Shown: positions 16,556 to 25,497 of the stretch, piece after piece
Layout: each line of letters starts with the position of its first letter
Position numbering within the stretch: the first letter of the stretch is position 1
Assembly (NCBI RefSeq): GCF_050402865.1
Contig: NZ_BAABMF010000003.1
Coordinates: 186,001 to 250,000 of the forward strand
Source of the DNA: Clostridium_AF sediminicola
Lineage (GTDB): Bacteria; Bacillota; Clostridia; Clostridiales; Clostridiaceae
Length of the DNA stretch: 64,000 nt
Direction: 5' to 3'
Program-made: the position numbers and the translations under genes
The notes under the pieces: model-generated
The model's database searches: none
What the model was told of the DNA's origin: nothing
The model's input: only the letters and a program-made list of their open reading frames with translations

Positions 16556-17236
16556 ATGAAAATACTTAAAGATGATAAGCTGTTAAATAATTACATAATA
16601 CAATATAGTATTGACAAAATTGTCCCTGAAATAGCTCTAAAAAAAGCTGAACTTTATTACTTTGAAAAAGGAGATTTTATTTGTAGAGACGGAGCGAAGA
16701 TATTAAACTTTTATTTTTTAGTTTGTGGAAATGCAAAAGTATATATATTGTTAGAAAATGGAAAATCTTTTCTTTTAAAATTTTATGAACCCTTTAACAA
16801 CTTTGGAGACTTAGAAATATTAGAAAAAGAATACTATAACACAAATGTTGAAGTTCTAACAGATACATTTTGTGTAGGTATCCCCACTGATATAATCAGA
16901 AAATATTGTATTAATGATCCTACTTTTCTTAAATATTTATGTACAAATTTAAGTAACAAGTTAAATAATCTTTCCTATGTTAGCTCCATCAATATTTTAT
17001 ATCCACTTGAAAATAGGTTAGCAAGTTATCTCACTCATATTTCAGCTGGAGAAAGAGCTTTTACACTTACTTCATCTTTCTCAGATATTGCAGAACTTTT
17101 AGGAACGAGTTATAGGCATTTATCTAGAACATTAAAATCATTAAATCAAAAGAATATTATCAAATCTAATAATAAGAAAATTGAAATAATCGATAATGAC
17201 ACCCTAGTAGAACTTGCTGGAGAACTTTATAAGTAA
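16556..17236 (+). CDS. Crp/Fnr family transcriptional regulator
   Basis: The 226-residue protein has an N-terminal cyclic-nucleotide-binding-like beta-roll (FEKGDFICRDGAKILNFYFL ... GNAKVYILLENGKSFLLKFY) and a C-terminal winged helix (FSDIAELLGTSYRHLSRTLK). It lacks the clustered N-terminal cysteines of Fnr and the full cAMP pocket of Crp, so the effector is unknown; a YeiL-like layout is possible. An AAGAGGA site precedes the ATG. Its palindromic site and divergent YdcZ genes suggest it controls them and itself. Confidence 0.8.
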   Translation: MKILKDDKLLNNYIIQYSIDKIVPEIALKKAELYYFEKGDFICRDGAKILNFYFLVCGNAKVYILLENGKSFLLKFYEPFNNFGDLEILEKEYYNTNVEVLTDTFCVGIPTDIIRKYCINDPTFLKYLCTNLSNKLNNLSYVSSINILYPLENRLASYLTHISAGERAFTLTSSFSDIAELLGTSYRHLSRTLKSLNQKNIIKSNNKKIEIIDNDTLVELAGELYK

Positions 17237-17264
17237 ATTCTTTTTTTGGTTTCATACTCATTTT

Positions 17265-17303
17265 AGCATGTAGATAAACTACGACCTAGTTTATCTACAT
17301 GCT
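17265..17303. promoter_or_regulatory. Perfect 16-bp inverted repeat at the ArsR promoter
   Basis: AGCATGTAGATAAACT and AGTTTATCTACATGCT flank a seven-base loop. The right arm's last base is the first base of the -35 box. It may be the ArsR operator, or a terminator for the upstream regulator, although no T tract follows. Confidence 0.6.
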
Positions 17304-17331
17304 TGACATATTTTAACTTATATCATAAAAT
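17303..17331 (+). promoter_or_regulatory. Sigma-A promoter of the ArsR gene
   Basis: TTGACA (17303-17308) and TAAAAT (17326-17331) are separated by 17 bases, 46 bases before the start codon. Confidence 0.65.
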
Positions 17332-17377
17332 TAATTCATTCGTATATTTGAATAAACTGAATTAAAAGGTGATTATT

Positions 17378-17683
17378 TTGAATAATAATAAAGAGCAAAT
17401 TTATAAGGAAAAAATTATTAGTGAAGCCGAAATTTTAAAAGCTGTTGGTCATCCTATACGCCTTTGTATATGTTGCAAGCTATGTGGAAAAAGCTTAAAT
17501 GTTTCAAACTTACAAGATTGCTTAAATGTTCCTCAATCTACAGTTTCTCAACATTTAGCTATTCTTAAATCAAAAAAGATTATTGAAGGCACAAGAAATG
17601 GTGTAGAAATTATATATTCCCTTGTAAATGACGATGTCAAACGTATTGTGGAAGTTCTTTTTAAAGAAACTGAAATTCCTTAA
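17378..17683 (+). CDS. ArsR family transcriptional regulator
   Basis: A 101-residue winged-helix protein. The motif AEILKAVGHPIRLCICCKLC, the recognition helix VPQSTVSQHLAILKSKKIIE and the wing GTRNGVEIIYSLV are typical of ArsR/SmtB repressors. I choose TTG at 17378 because the alternative GTG at 17369 is part of the AAAGGTG ribosome binding site. Four cysteines (CICCKLC plus LQDC) could sense thiol-reactive species or metals, but the classic metal-site signatures are not obvious. It stands alone, so its target genes are not evident apart from its own promoter palindrome. Confidence 0.8.
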   Translation: MNNNKEQIYKEKIISEAEILKAVGHPIRLCICCKLCGKSLNVSNLQDCLNVPQSTVSQHLAILKSKKIIEGTRNGVEIIYSLVNDDVKRIVEVLFKETEIP

Positions 17684-17695
17684 TAAAGTATATAT

Positions 17696-18607
17696 TTACT
17701 CATCAAAATTGATTTCTGTACACATTAATTCTTTTCCTATTTGGGTGTTTTCAAAATACTTTTTTGCAATATCCAAATAATCCTCTGGTTTCAACAATGA
17801 TGGACTAAAATGTGTAAGCCATAATTCTTTCACATCTGCATCACTTGCAATCTTAGCACATTCAGAAAATAGCATGTGCTTATTTGCTTCTGCTTTTTCT
17901 AAAAAACTATCATCTCCATACATACCTTCTCCTATAAATAAAGATGAATCCTTTACCAACTTAAGGATATTTGTAGTTGGCCTTGTATCAGTACAATAAC
18001 TTACCTTGATACCCTTCCTTTCATTACCGAGAACCATATCAGGTGTATAGATTTTCTTTTTAGTCTTTATTATATTACCCTTTTGTAAGTTATTCCACAT
18101 AGTTTTAGGTACATTGTTTTTCTTGGCATTTTCTATGCTGAATTTTCTTTTTCTCTTAAATTCTATACTATATGAATAACAATCAACCCAATGATCCGCT
18201 TTTACAGAGTTAATACTATAATTATTTATTCTAAATTCTTTGATTCCTTTTTCTCCCATAGTAACTAAGTTTAATTCAAATTCTATATCTGGAACTATAA
18301 TTGTTAACCCCTTCACTACCTCTTCAAGCCCCTCAGGTCCAATAATTGTGATAGGTTCTTTTCTTCCGCTATTTGATATTGTACTTAAAAGACCTGGAAG
18401 CCCCGCTATATGATCTGCATGAAAATGAGTAATTAAAATCCCATCTATTTTTTTTAATCCCCATTTAAGTTTTTTTAATAATATCTGTGTCCCTTCTCCG
18501 CAATCTATTAATAAGTTGCTTCCGTTGCAACTTATAATAGCCGAACTTAAAAATCTATCCGGTAAAGGCATCATTCCACCTGGTGCCAATAAACATACTC
18601 TTAGCAT
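17696..18607 (-). CDS. rnz: Ribonuclease Z
   Basis: The 303-residue metallo-beta-lactamase protein contains the zinc motif H61-F-H63-A-D65-H66, an upstream LLIDCGEGTQILL block, a later SYCTDTRP loop, FIGEGMY, and the terminal LTHFSP motif, in the order found in bacterial RNase Z. The enzyme cuts the 3' trailer from tRNA precursors. Length is normal. It is a single gene, convergent with the ArsR gene, with 12 bases between stops. Confidence 0.85.
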   Translation of the reverse strand: MLRVCLLAPGGMMPLPDRFLSSAIISCNGSNLLIDCGEGTQILLKKLKWGLKKIDGILITHFHADHIAGLPGLLSTISNSGRKEPITIIGPEGLEEVVKGLTIIVPDIEFELNLVTMGEKGIKEFRINNYSINSVKADHWVDCYSYSIEFKRKRKFSIENAKKNNVPKTMWNNLQKGNIIKTKKKIYTPDMVLGNERKGIKVSYCTDTRPTTNILKLVKDSSLFIGEGMYGDDSFLEKAEANKHMLFSECAKIASDADVKELWLTHFSPSLLKPEDYLDIAKKYFENTQIGKELMCTEINFDE

Positions 18608-18690
18608 ATTTTTTCTCCTAACTTTTAAACTATACTTATGTTTTGATTATGACACTGTATTCTAAATTGGTCAACTAAGAACAAAGACAA

Positions 18691-18722
18691 TAAAAAAGAA
18701 CCAAGGATATATCCCTTGGTTT
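18691..18722 (-). terminator. Terminator of the Cys/His-rich protein gene
   Basis: AACCAAGG-GATATAT-CCTTGGTT followed by CTTTTTTATT on the minus strand, immediately after the TAA. Confidence 0.85.
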
Positions 18723-19323
18723 ACTTCAAGAATTGTTTCATTAATTGATTTGCTTGTTCAATTGTTTTTTCATCTATATCAAGATCATCTAATGAAAGAC
18801 CATCAATAAAGTTATTCAGTTCTTTTTCTTTATGAGCTACTTTATGAGCTACTTTATGAGCTTCTTTATGAACTACTTTATGAGGAACTTTTTTATGATT
18901 GCACTCTTTGTATTTATTTGAACAATATTCATCACATGAATCATAGTATGCCATATCTTCTATACAGCTTCCATAATCTTCTTCTGTGTCATATACTTTT
19001 TCATAAGACTTACATGGTTTACATGGTTTACATGGTTCGCATGGATCACATATTTCGCATATTTTACATGTTCCGCATGGTTCACATGATTCGCAATCAT
19101 CATAATCATCTTCATCATCTTCATCTTCATCTTCATCATCTTCAAAATGTTTTTTTACTGGTTTTATTCTACAATAGTCAGGCTTACATTCATCTTCTTT
19201 AAAGCAATCTCTAAACCCCTCTTTATCTTTACAGAATAATAGTAAAAGTATTACAATTATTAGAACTGGAAATTTACAAAGATTATTTTTACCTTCATCA
19301 CAATACACTAATTTCACCACCAA
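18721..19323 (-). CDS. Asp-, Cys- and His-repeat protein with membrane anchor
   Basis: This 200-residue protein matches no family I know. Residues 1-14 precede one hydrophobic helix (about 17-31, FPVLIIVILLLLF). Then come three low-complexity blocks: an acidic run (EDDEDEDEDDEDDYDD, about 61-76), a cysteine ladder with Cys-X-X-Cys spacing (CESCEPCGTCKICEICDPC and onward, about 77-104), and a His/Lys repeat (HKVVHKEAHKVAHKVAHK, about 148-165). An amphipathic acidic tail ends LMKQFLK. The ladder and His repeat could bind metal or crosslink, as in spore-coat or metal-buffering proteins; this is inference. The GTG/ATG-proximal start shows no classical signal cleavage site. It has its own terminator. 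Confidence 0.7.
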   Translation of the reverse strand: MVVKLVYCDEGKNNLCKFPVLIIVILLLLFCKDKEGFRDCFKEDECKPDYCRIKPVKKHFEDDEDEDEDDEDDYDDCESCEPCGTCKICEICDPCEPCKPCKPCKSYEKVYDTEEDYGSCIEDMAYYDSCDEYCSNKYKECNHKKVPHKVVHKEAHKVAHKVAHKEKELNNFIDGLSLDDLDIDEKTIEQANQLMKQFLK

Positions 19324-19429
19324 TCAATCATTTCATTCTCATCGGTTCCAATATTAATGTATGCTTGTCTACTAAATCATGTTACAAAAACACAAAAATA
19401 GCTCTCCAGAAAGTAAAAATATATAAATA

Positions 19430-20083
19430 TTAAATTTGTGCTAATTTACTTTTTATAAGATCAATAACGTATTTTCTATCTTCTTCTCTATTTTCAAAAT
19501 CCAAATTATCTACATTTATCCTTAATAGAGGAGAAATATTATAGCTGTCAAAATAATTACTATAATGATTATTTAATCTTTGCCAATAACTTTTTTCAAC
19601 AATCTTTTCGTAATCTCTACCTCTTCTATTTATTTTATTAATAGCGCAATCCACTGACGTTTCTAAATAAATCATAAGCTTTGGCGGATGACAATGTTCT
19701 ATCATATTCTCAAATAAGTCTATATATAAATCATATTCTTCAATACTCATTTCATTACTTTCCATCAACATTTTTGCAAAAATCAAATCTCCATATATAC
19801 TTCTATCTAATATAGCATTTTCAATACTTGCAGCCTCTTTTATCATTCTAAATCTATTATTTAAAAAGAAAATTTGTAATGAAAAACTATATCTTTGCCT
19901 ATCATAATAAAATTTATCCAATATAGGGTTGTCTACTACTGGTTCTAAAAAGGGTTTATATCCAAACTCCTCACATAAAATATTCATCAATGTAGTTTTA
20001 CCTACTCCTACAACTCCATCTACTACTACCATCGGCCAACATTCCTTTCTGTTAATTTTATTAAGTATTTCAGTATAAAACAT
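19430..20083 (-). CDS. Deoxynucleoside kinase
   Basis: A 217-residue dNK-family kinase with P-loop GVVGVGKTT (residues 23-31), the LEPVVDNPILDKFY substrate-binding region, the DRS motif at 93-95 (ILDRSIYGD) and the arginine-rich lid INRRGRDYE. Such enzymes phosphorylate salvaged deoxyadenosine or deoxyguanosine. An AAAGGGG site lies eight bases before the ATG. It is monocistronic and divergent from the LTA synthase gene. Confidence 0.85.
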   Translation of the reverse strand: MFYTEILNKINRKECWPMVVVDGVVGVGKTTLMNILCEEFGYKPFLEPVVDNPILDKFYYDRQRYSFSLQIFFLNNRFRMIKEAASIENAILDRSIYGDLIFAKMLMESNEMSIEEYDLYIDLFENMIEHCHPPKLMIYLETSVDCAINKINRRGRDYEKIVEKSYWQRLNNHYSNYFDSYNISPLLRINVDNLDFENREEDRKYVIDLIKSKLAQI

Positions 20084-20314
20084 ATAAAATCCCCTTTATA
20101 TAATATCTATATAAGTAGTTTATCACTAAATTACGCTTTATTATTACATAATTCGTTTTACTTTACAAGAAAATTATAAAGATTACCTTTATCTTATAAT
20201 AAATATAAATGAAAATATTTTGTTAATTTTATTTAATAAAACCATACATTCCATAAAATATGCTAGAATTAAGAATATTATAATGTTCAAATTTTATAAA
20301 AGGTGGTAATATTT

Positions 20315-22114
20315 ATGTTATTTATTTTTCCAATATTTATATTTATAATATTATTTGTTGAATCCCTTCATCGCCCCAGCTTTAAAAATGCCTTGAAGTG
20401 GCTAAAAAATAAACCTTCATCTTTTATATTAAATATTTTTATGCTTTGGTTAATTTTCAGTATAACTATGGCAATTTTTAATACAGAAAATATTAGTTTA
20501 GCAATAGTATCATTTTTAGTATTACTATTTTCTTTAATAAATAAATATAAAATTCGTTTTAGGGGTGACCCTCTTTTTCCTTGGGATTTAGCCTTAAAAA
20601 AAGAATGTTCAGGAATGAAAAGCTACTTTATAAATATGGAAACTATTATTAATGGACTTTTTATCCTTGTATTCTCTATTTTAGTTTTAATTTTGTTTCC
20701 AAGAACTCATTTAACATTTACTATTAGAATATTAACTTTATCTATATCTATTTTATTTATACTTTTAATATCATTTAGAGACTTTTTATTATCGTATCCT
20801 TTGTTTAGTAAATTTAAGGGGAGCAACTATCCTGAACAACAATCTGAGTTCTATGATAAAAATGGTTTTGTATTAGCATTTATTTTAAATATAAAAAATT
20901 TGTTCAATCCTATTATCAAAGAATATAGTTCTGAAAAAATACAAAACATCTTGAAGAACTCCATTGATAAAAAAAATAAATCTTTTACTAATTCAATAAG
21001 TGAAAAACAACCTAATATTATTGTCATTATGAACGAATCCTTTTGGGACCCAAGTTCTATAGATAAATTACATTTTTTCAATGAACTAACGCCAACTATC
21101 AATAGCCTAAAAAAGAGTTCTGGCTTTGGTGCTTTGATTTCTCCTGAATTTGGAGGTGGAACAAGTAACATTGAATTTGAATTTTTAACTGGCCACAGCA
21201 TGTATTTTCTTCCTACAGGCTCAATGGCATATCAAAGTTATTTAAATAAACCTATTGAAGCACTACCTCATCATTTAAAAAGAAATGGTTACAAAACTAT
21301 TGGCTTACATTCTTATGAAAGATGGTTTTGGCAAAGAGAATCTGCCTATAAGTATATGGGTTTTGATGATTTTATAAGTTGTGAGAGCTTTACTAACCCA
21401 GAAATTAAGGGGTGTTTTATATCTGATATGGAATTTTCAAAAAAAGTAATTAATGTATACGAAAATACTGAGGAACCTCTTTTTTTATATGGTATCACTA
21501 TGCAAAATCATGGCCCTTATCAACATTCAAGATATACTAAGATGGATATTGACTTAGAATCACCTCTAGATAATTCTGCTTTAGATGAACTTAAAACCTA
21601 TGCTCAAGGTGTCCACGACGGAGACAAGGCACTAAAACATCTAATTGATTATTTTGACAACATAGATGATCCTACTATTATTGTTTTCTTTGGAGATCAC
21701 TTACCTATGCTTGGCAAGAATTTTTCAACCTTTGTCCAATCAGGCTATATCAATGAAGAACGTCCAGTTGATTGGTCTATGGAGGAAAAATTGAAAATGG
21801 CATGCACTCCACTTATAGTATGGTCTAATTATAAAAACAGTAATGTTGATTTAGGTAATATTACTCCTTCATTTTTAGGACCTAAAATACTTGATTATGC
21901 TGGACTTGAAAAGCCTCTTTACTTTGATTTTCTATCTAGTTTTGCTAAAACTTCCACTATGCTATCTAGTAGAGTTCCTAATGTTTTCGAAAGCACTCTT
22001 GAAAAAGAGACTTTTGATGAACTTGTATCAGAATATAAAATTCTTCAATATGACCAATTGTTTGGTGAAAATTATATGTATGCCAATGCTTTAAAGCACT
22101 TAGAAACAATTTAA
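20315..22114 (+). CDS. LTA synthase family phosphoglycerol transferase
   Basis: The protein has about five N-terminal membrane helices (roughly residues 1-170), then an extracellular sulfatase-fold domain. Metal-binding and catalytic elements are visible: NIIVIMNESFWDP, the Thr-containing PEFGGGTSNIEFEFLTG, GLHSYERWFW, YGITMQNHGPY and FFGDHLPMLG. LtaS-type enzymes use phosphatidylglycerol to build polyglycerol-phosphate chains. I choose ATG at 20315 because the GTG at 20303 overlaps the AAAGGTGG ribosome binding site; this gives 599 residues. A strong terminator follows. No adjacent teichoic-acid genes. Confidence 0.85.
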   Translation: MLFIFPIFIFIILFVESLHRPSFKNALKWLKNKPSSFILNIFMLWLIFSITMAIFNTENISLAIVSFLVLLFSLINKYKIRFRGDPLFPWDLALKKECSGMKSYFINMETIINGLFILVFSILVLILFPRTHLTFTIRILTLSISILFILLISFRDFLLSYPLFSKFKGSNYPEQQSEFYDKNGFVLAFILNIKNLFNPIIKEYSSEKIQNILKNSIDKKNKSFTNSISEKQPNIIVIMNESFWDPSSIDKLHFFNELTPTINSLKKSSGFGALISPEFGGGTSNIEFEFLTGHSMYFLPTGSMAYQSYLNKPIEALPHHLKRNGYKTIGLHSYERWFWQRESAYKYMGFDDFISCESFTNPEIKGCFISDMEFSKKVINVYENTEEPLFLYGITMQNHGPYQHSRYTKMDIDLESPLDNSALDELKTYAQGVHDGDKALKHLIDYFDNIDDPTIIVFFGDHLPMLGKNFSTFVQSGYINEERPVDWSMEEKLKMACTPLIVWSNYKNSNVDLGNITPSFLGPKILDYAGLEKPLYFDFLSSFAKTSTMLSSRVPNVFESTLEKETFDELVSEYKILQYDQLFGENYMYANALKHLETI

Positions 22115-22160
22115 TGACACTAAAATACATCTTCTAATGTATTTTAGTGTCATTATTTTT
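22113..22160 (+). terminator. Terminator of the LTA synthase gene
   Basis: TGACACTAAAATACAT and ATGTATTTTAGTGTCA form a 16-bp stem overlapping the TAA region, followed by TTATTTTTG. Confidence 0.85.
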
Positions 22161-22208
22161 GAATCTTGAATACTTTTAATTTCTACTCATCTAAACTTTC
22201 AAAAAATA

Positions 22209-22461
22209 TTATAATATGTTTTCAAACTCCTTAAGTTTAGGATCATTTGAACGTTTCATATCCTCAAATAAATATTTTTTATGCTTATCTATTAAATCCT
22301 TATATTCCTTATTATCAATTAAATTAACTAATGCATTTGGATCATTTTCAAAATCATAGAATTCTTCTTTTTCTCTATGTAAAAACATATTTACTCTTTG
22401 GTCAACCAATAGAATTATAATTCATATCATCCACTGTAATAAAAAGTATATTTGCTTTCAT
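22209..22461 (-). pseudogene. Gutted sulfatase gene (N- and C-terminal ends only)
   Basis: On the minus strand an ATG at 22459-22461 starts MKANILFITVDDMNYNSIG, a standard sulfatase N-terminus with the first metal-binding Asp pair. It stops after 19 codons. The following 66-codon frame contains EEFYDFENDPNALVNLID, a standard sulfatase C-terminal motif. The 400-odd residues between them, including the catalytic cysteine, are missing and the join is out of frame. An operator-like palindrome still lies 90 bases upstream. Confidence 0.75.
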
Positions 22462-22553
22462 TAATATCCCTCATTTCTTTTATATTCAAAATAAACTACT
22501 GATTTACAGCAAATTATTCTTTACTCTTTAATTATGAGAATATTAAAGCAAAA

Positions 22554-22573
22554 AAAATGACACTTGGCAATAA
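22554..22573. promoter_or_regulatory. Operator-like palindrome, copy 3
   Basis: AAAATGAC-ACTT-GGCAATAA has the same half-site/N4/half-site layout as the sites at 30743-30762 and 26588-26603. It stands upstream of the gutted sulfatase gene and downstream of the Crp/Fnr gene. Confidence 0.5.
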
Positions 22574-22642
22574 CTAAATCAACAAAAATAGATATAGCTA
22601 TTAATCAAGTATGTAATAAACTAACATTATCAAAATAAAGAT

Positions 22643-23320
22643 TTACTCATCAAATGTATTCAATAATCTTTCATACATAGATTTATCAATATAAATTTTC
22701 CCTTTTACAATTTGAACAAAATTTTTCTTTCTTAAATTATTTATCCCTCTTTCAACACTTCTCAAACTTACGCCTATTTCATCCGAAATTTGTTGTCGTG
22801 TTTTTCTAATACATATGTTATCCCCATTATTATCATTAAATTCTTTTATAAGAAATCTTTTCAATATATATATGCTAGGATAATATAATTGTGTGCCTCT
22901 ATCTTTTGATACTGGATATAATCTTTTAGCTAATTTCTTCAATAAAATAATGGCACATGTTTGGTCATTATATACCCATTCACAAAAATCTTTTCTAGAT
23001 AGTTGTAGTAAAACGCATTCTGTAACTGTTTGAATGGTAACAGCAGCTTCATTTTGATCTGCAAGAACTGCCTGCTCTCCTAAAATATTTATTCCTTTTG
23101 CTTTACTAAAAACATAAAGATACCCTTCTCTAAATTCATTTATAATGCTACATTCACCTTTGCATAATATATAAACGTACTTAATTTCATCCATTTTTCG
23201 AAATACTATGGTTTCTGGTGGAAAAACTTTTACAATACAACGATTTTTTATATTTATTGGCATATCTTTAATAAGCTCTCTTAATTCATCAGATTCCTTA
23301 AGAAGTTCATCTAAATACAT
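22643..23320 (-). CDS. Crp/Fnr family regulator of the sulfatase-TctCBA locus
   Basis: A 225-residue protein with an N-terminal cNMP-like beta-roll (FPPETIVFRKMDEIKYVYIL, NILGEQAVLADQNEAAVT) and a C-terminal helix-turn-helix (TRQQISDEIGVSLRSVERGI). There is no Fnr-like cysteine cluster. It is the last intact gene of the transporter locus, 174 bases after TctA, with a terminator between, so it has its own promoter. The three AAAATGCC-N4-GGCATTTT-like sites in the locus are the likely targets. The effector is unknown. Confidence 0.8.
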   Translation of the reverse strand: MYLDELLKESDELRELIKDMPINIKNRCIVKVFPPETIVFRKMDEIKYVYILCKGECSIINEFREGYLYVFSKAKGINILGEQAVLADQNEAAVTIQTVTECVLLQLSRKDFCEWVYNDQTCAIILLKKLAKRLYPVSKDRGTQLYYPSIYILKRFLIKEFNDNNGDNICIRKTRQQISDEIGVSLRSVERGINNLRKKNFVQIVKGKIYIDKSMYERLLNTFDE

Positions 23321-23458
23321 TTTGTTCTACCTACTTTCGTTGTTTTCTATAATATTGTAAAAATATTATAACATACAAAAGACTAGCAAATTAAACTTGA
23401 ATTATTATATTTATATCCACTAAATATAATGCTATTATTTTCTTCTTTCTATAACAAT

Positions 23459-23488
23459 AAAAGACCGGTCCGAAAACCGCTCTTTTAT
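23459..23488 (-). terminator. Terminator after tctA
   Basis: AAAGAGCGGT-TTTCGG-ACCGGTCTTTT followed by ATTG on the minus strand, seven bases after the tctA stop. Confidence 0.75.
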
Positions 23489-23494
23489 AATCTT

Positions 23495-25000
23495 TTAAAT
23501 ATTAGATTTAGCTTTTTTATTTTGCCTGATAACACCAAAGACAACAACGACAGTTAACAAGATAAACACTATACATATTGGTCTTGTGAAAAAAATGGTC
23601 CATGCACCTTTAGAAATGACAAGAGAACGTCTTAAATTATCTTCCGCAACAGATCCTAAAATCAATCCTAGTACTATAGGCATAACTGGATAGCCAAATC
23701 TTTTAAATATATAGAATACAATTCCTGCACCTACTAATACATATATATTAAATATATTTCTACCAACTGAATATGTACCTGCTGCACAAAGAAATATAAG
23801 TGATGCTATAATAAATTCATTAGGAACTTTTGTCACCTTGGCAAAGTATTTCATTAATAACCTACCTTCAAAATACATAATAATATTGATTATTAACAAC
23901 CCTACCATAATAGCATACATTTCAAAAGCATAATCTCTAAACAATAGTGGACCAGGCGCTAAACCTTGTATTGTTAAAGCTCCCATTAAAGCAGCCGCTC
24001 CGCCACTACCTGGAATCCCAACAGTCAACATAGGTATAAGAGCTGAACCAGTTACAGCATTGTTAGCAGACTCTGCAGCAGCAACACCAACTATATTTCC
24101 TTTACCAAATGACTCAGGGGCTTTTGACGAGCGCTTTGCTTCGTTATAACTCATAAATGAAGCAATCTCTGCTCCAGCAGCTGGTATAGCTCCAATCAAA
24201 ACACCAATCCCAGATCCTTTTAGTATTGTTTTTAGATTTTTTCTTACCTCTTTACCTGTAAGATTATCATTTGACTCAAGTGTAATGAATTCTTTCTCTT
24301 GTATCAGATTATTTTTTTCTGACTTGTAAAAATACTCGAAAACTCCAGTCAACACCTTACTCATGGCAAAAACACCCATTAGTATACTAACAAATGAAAA
24401 CCCATTGTATAAATAAACTGATCCAAAAGTAAATCTAAATACACCTGAAATATTATCAATACCTACCATGGCAAGTAAAAATCCAAAACATCCCATAAAT
24501 ATACCTTTTGCTATACTATCTGCACTGATAGCTGCAATAATTGTCAAACCAAAAACTGCCATAACAAAATACTCAGGAGGACCAAATTTCATAGCGACCT
24601 CGGCTATAATAGGTGCAAACACCAACAAACTAACTGCACTGATTAAACCACCAATACACGAAGCTGTTAAAGCCATCATTAACACTTTGTAAGCTTTTCC
24701 CTTTCTCGCTAGAGGAAATCCATCTAATAATGTTGCAGCAGCTTGGGCTGTACCTGGTGTTCCAATAAGAATAGCTGTAATTGACCCTCCAAAGCCACCA
24801 CCACAATAGATACCTAACAAAAATAGCATTGCTGCAATAGGGTTCATAGAAAAAGAGAGTGGCAAACATAAAGTCATACCAAGTACTGGAGTTAACCCTG
24901 GAATTGCTCCAAAAATCATACCAAGTAAAATACCAATGCAAATCAACAATAAATGCTCTATCGTCATAACAGCAATTAAACCTGTAATAATATTTTCCAT
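23495..25000 (-). CDS. tctA: Tripartite tricarboxylate transporter, large permease
   Basis: The 501-residue membrane protein has about 11-12 hydrophobic helices and TctA signatures: GMIFGAIPGLTPVLGMTLCL near the N-terminus, AILIGTPGTAQAAATLLDGF, and the mirrored LIPMLTVGIPGSGGAAALMG in the second half. TctA forms the transport channel with TctB, and receives ligand from the TctC binding lipoprotein. It follows tctC and tctB on the same strand with short gaps. Usual substrates are di- and tricarboxylates and related acids; here the neighbours suggest an organic acid released from a sulfated compound, which is inference. Confidence 0.9.
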   Translation of the reverse strand: MENIITGLIAVMTIEHLLLICIGILLGMIFGAIPGLTPVLGMTLCLPLSFSMNPIAAMLFLLGIYCGGGFGGSITAILIGTPGTAQAAATLLDGFPLARKGKAYKVLMMALTASCIGGLISAVSLLVFAPIIAEVAMKFGPPEYFVMAVFGLTIIAAISADSIAKGIFMGCFGFLLAMVGIDNISGVFRFTFGSVYLYNGFSFVSILMGVFAMSKVLTGVFEYFYKSEKNNLIQEKEFITLESNDNLTGKEVRKNLKTILKGSGIGVLIGAIPAAGAEIASFMSYNEAKRSSKAPESFGKGNIVGVAAAESANNAVTGSALIPMLTVGIPGSGGAAALMGALTIQGLAPGPLLFRDYAFEMYAIMVGLLIINIIMYFEGRLLMKYFAKVTKVPNEFIIASLIFLCAAGTYSVGRNIFNIYVLVGAGIVFYIFKRFGYPVMPIVLGLILGSVAEDNLRRSLVISKGAWTIFFTRPICIVFILLTVVVVFGVIRQNKKAKSNI

Positions 25001-25039
25001 CTAATACGTCTCCTTACTTTAGTAATGTTCTAATAATAA

Positions 25040-25474
25040 CTATGGCAATGGAACATTAAGTGCAAGTTTAAATAGGAAATAAACAACCACAATAAACACA
25101 GCCATTGAGACATAGATAATTCTTTTTGCTCTATATATAGCCAATGTTATTCCACTAATAACAAATGTTGCTATTAAATAGCCAACTTTATCAATCAAGA
25201 ATACATAAAGGACCAATGATATTATATACAACAAAATTTTACCTTCTTTTTTCAAATCAAATTCTAATACCAAATCATTTTTTGTAATAATAGATTTGAT
25301 AGTGATGAAAAAAGCTAGAACAAACATTGTTCCCAAGATAATCCTAGGAAACATTTGGGCATTGTTTCCTCCCTTAGTTGCAATAATTTGGTATGGTATC
25401 ATACTCCATAATACTATGCATAAAATCATGAGAACTATTCCACTTGTCAAATCTCTTCTAACTTTAATCTTCAT
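25040..25474 (-). CDS. tctB: Tripartite tricarboxylate transporter, small permease
   Basis: The 144-residue protein has four hydrophobic helices and the TctB-type sequence SGIVLMILCIVLWSMIPYQI followed by AQMFPRIILGTMFVLAFFI. I choose ATG at 25472-25474; the earlier GTG at 25486 overlaps the AAGAGGTG ribosome binding site. It is 12 bases from tctC and 39 from tctA, as expected for an operon. TctB stabilises the large permease in the membrane. Confidence 0.8.
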   Translation of the reverse strand: MKIKVRRDLTSGIVLMILCIVLWSMIPYQIIATKGGNNAQMFPRIILGTMFVLAFFITIKSIITKNDLVLEFDLKKEGKILLYIISLVLYVFLIDKVGYLIATFVISGITLAIYRAKRIIYVSMAVFIVVVYFLFKLALNVPLP

Positions 25475-25497
25475 CGTACATGGCACCTCTTATCATT

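Noticed and set aside
18831..18895. Tandem 15-base repeats as a possible regulatory array
   Set aside because: They encode the HKVAHK repeats of the same protein in frame.
19021..19092. Short direct repeats that might be a CRISPR array
   Set aside because: The units are 9-18 bases, in frame, and encode the CxPC ladder; there are no spacers.
18918..19202. Plus-strand frame rich in His and Met
   Set aside because: It is the antisense of the acidic and Cys-ladder blocks of the 18721-19323 gene.
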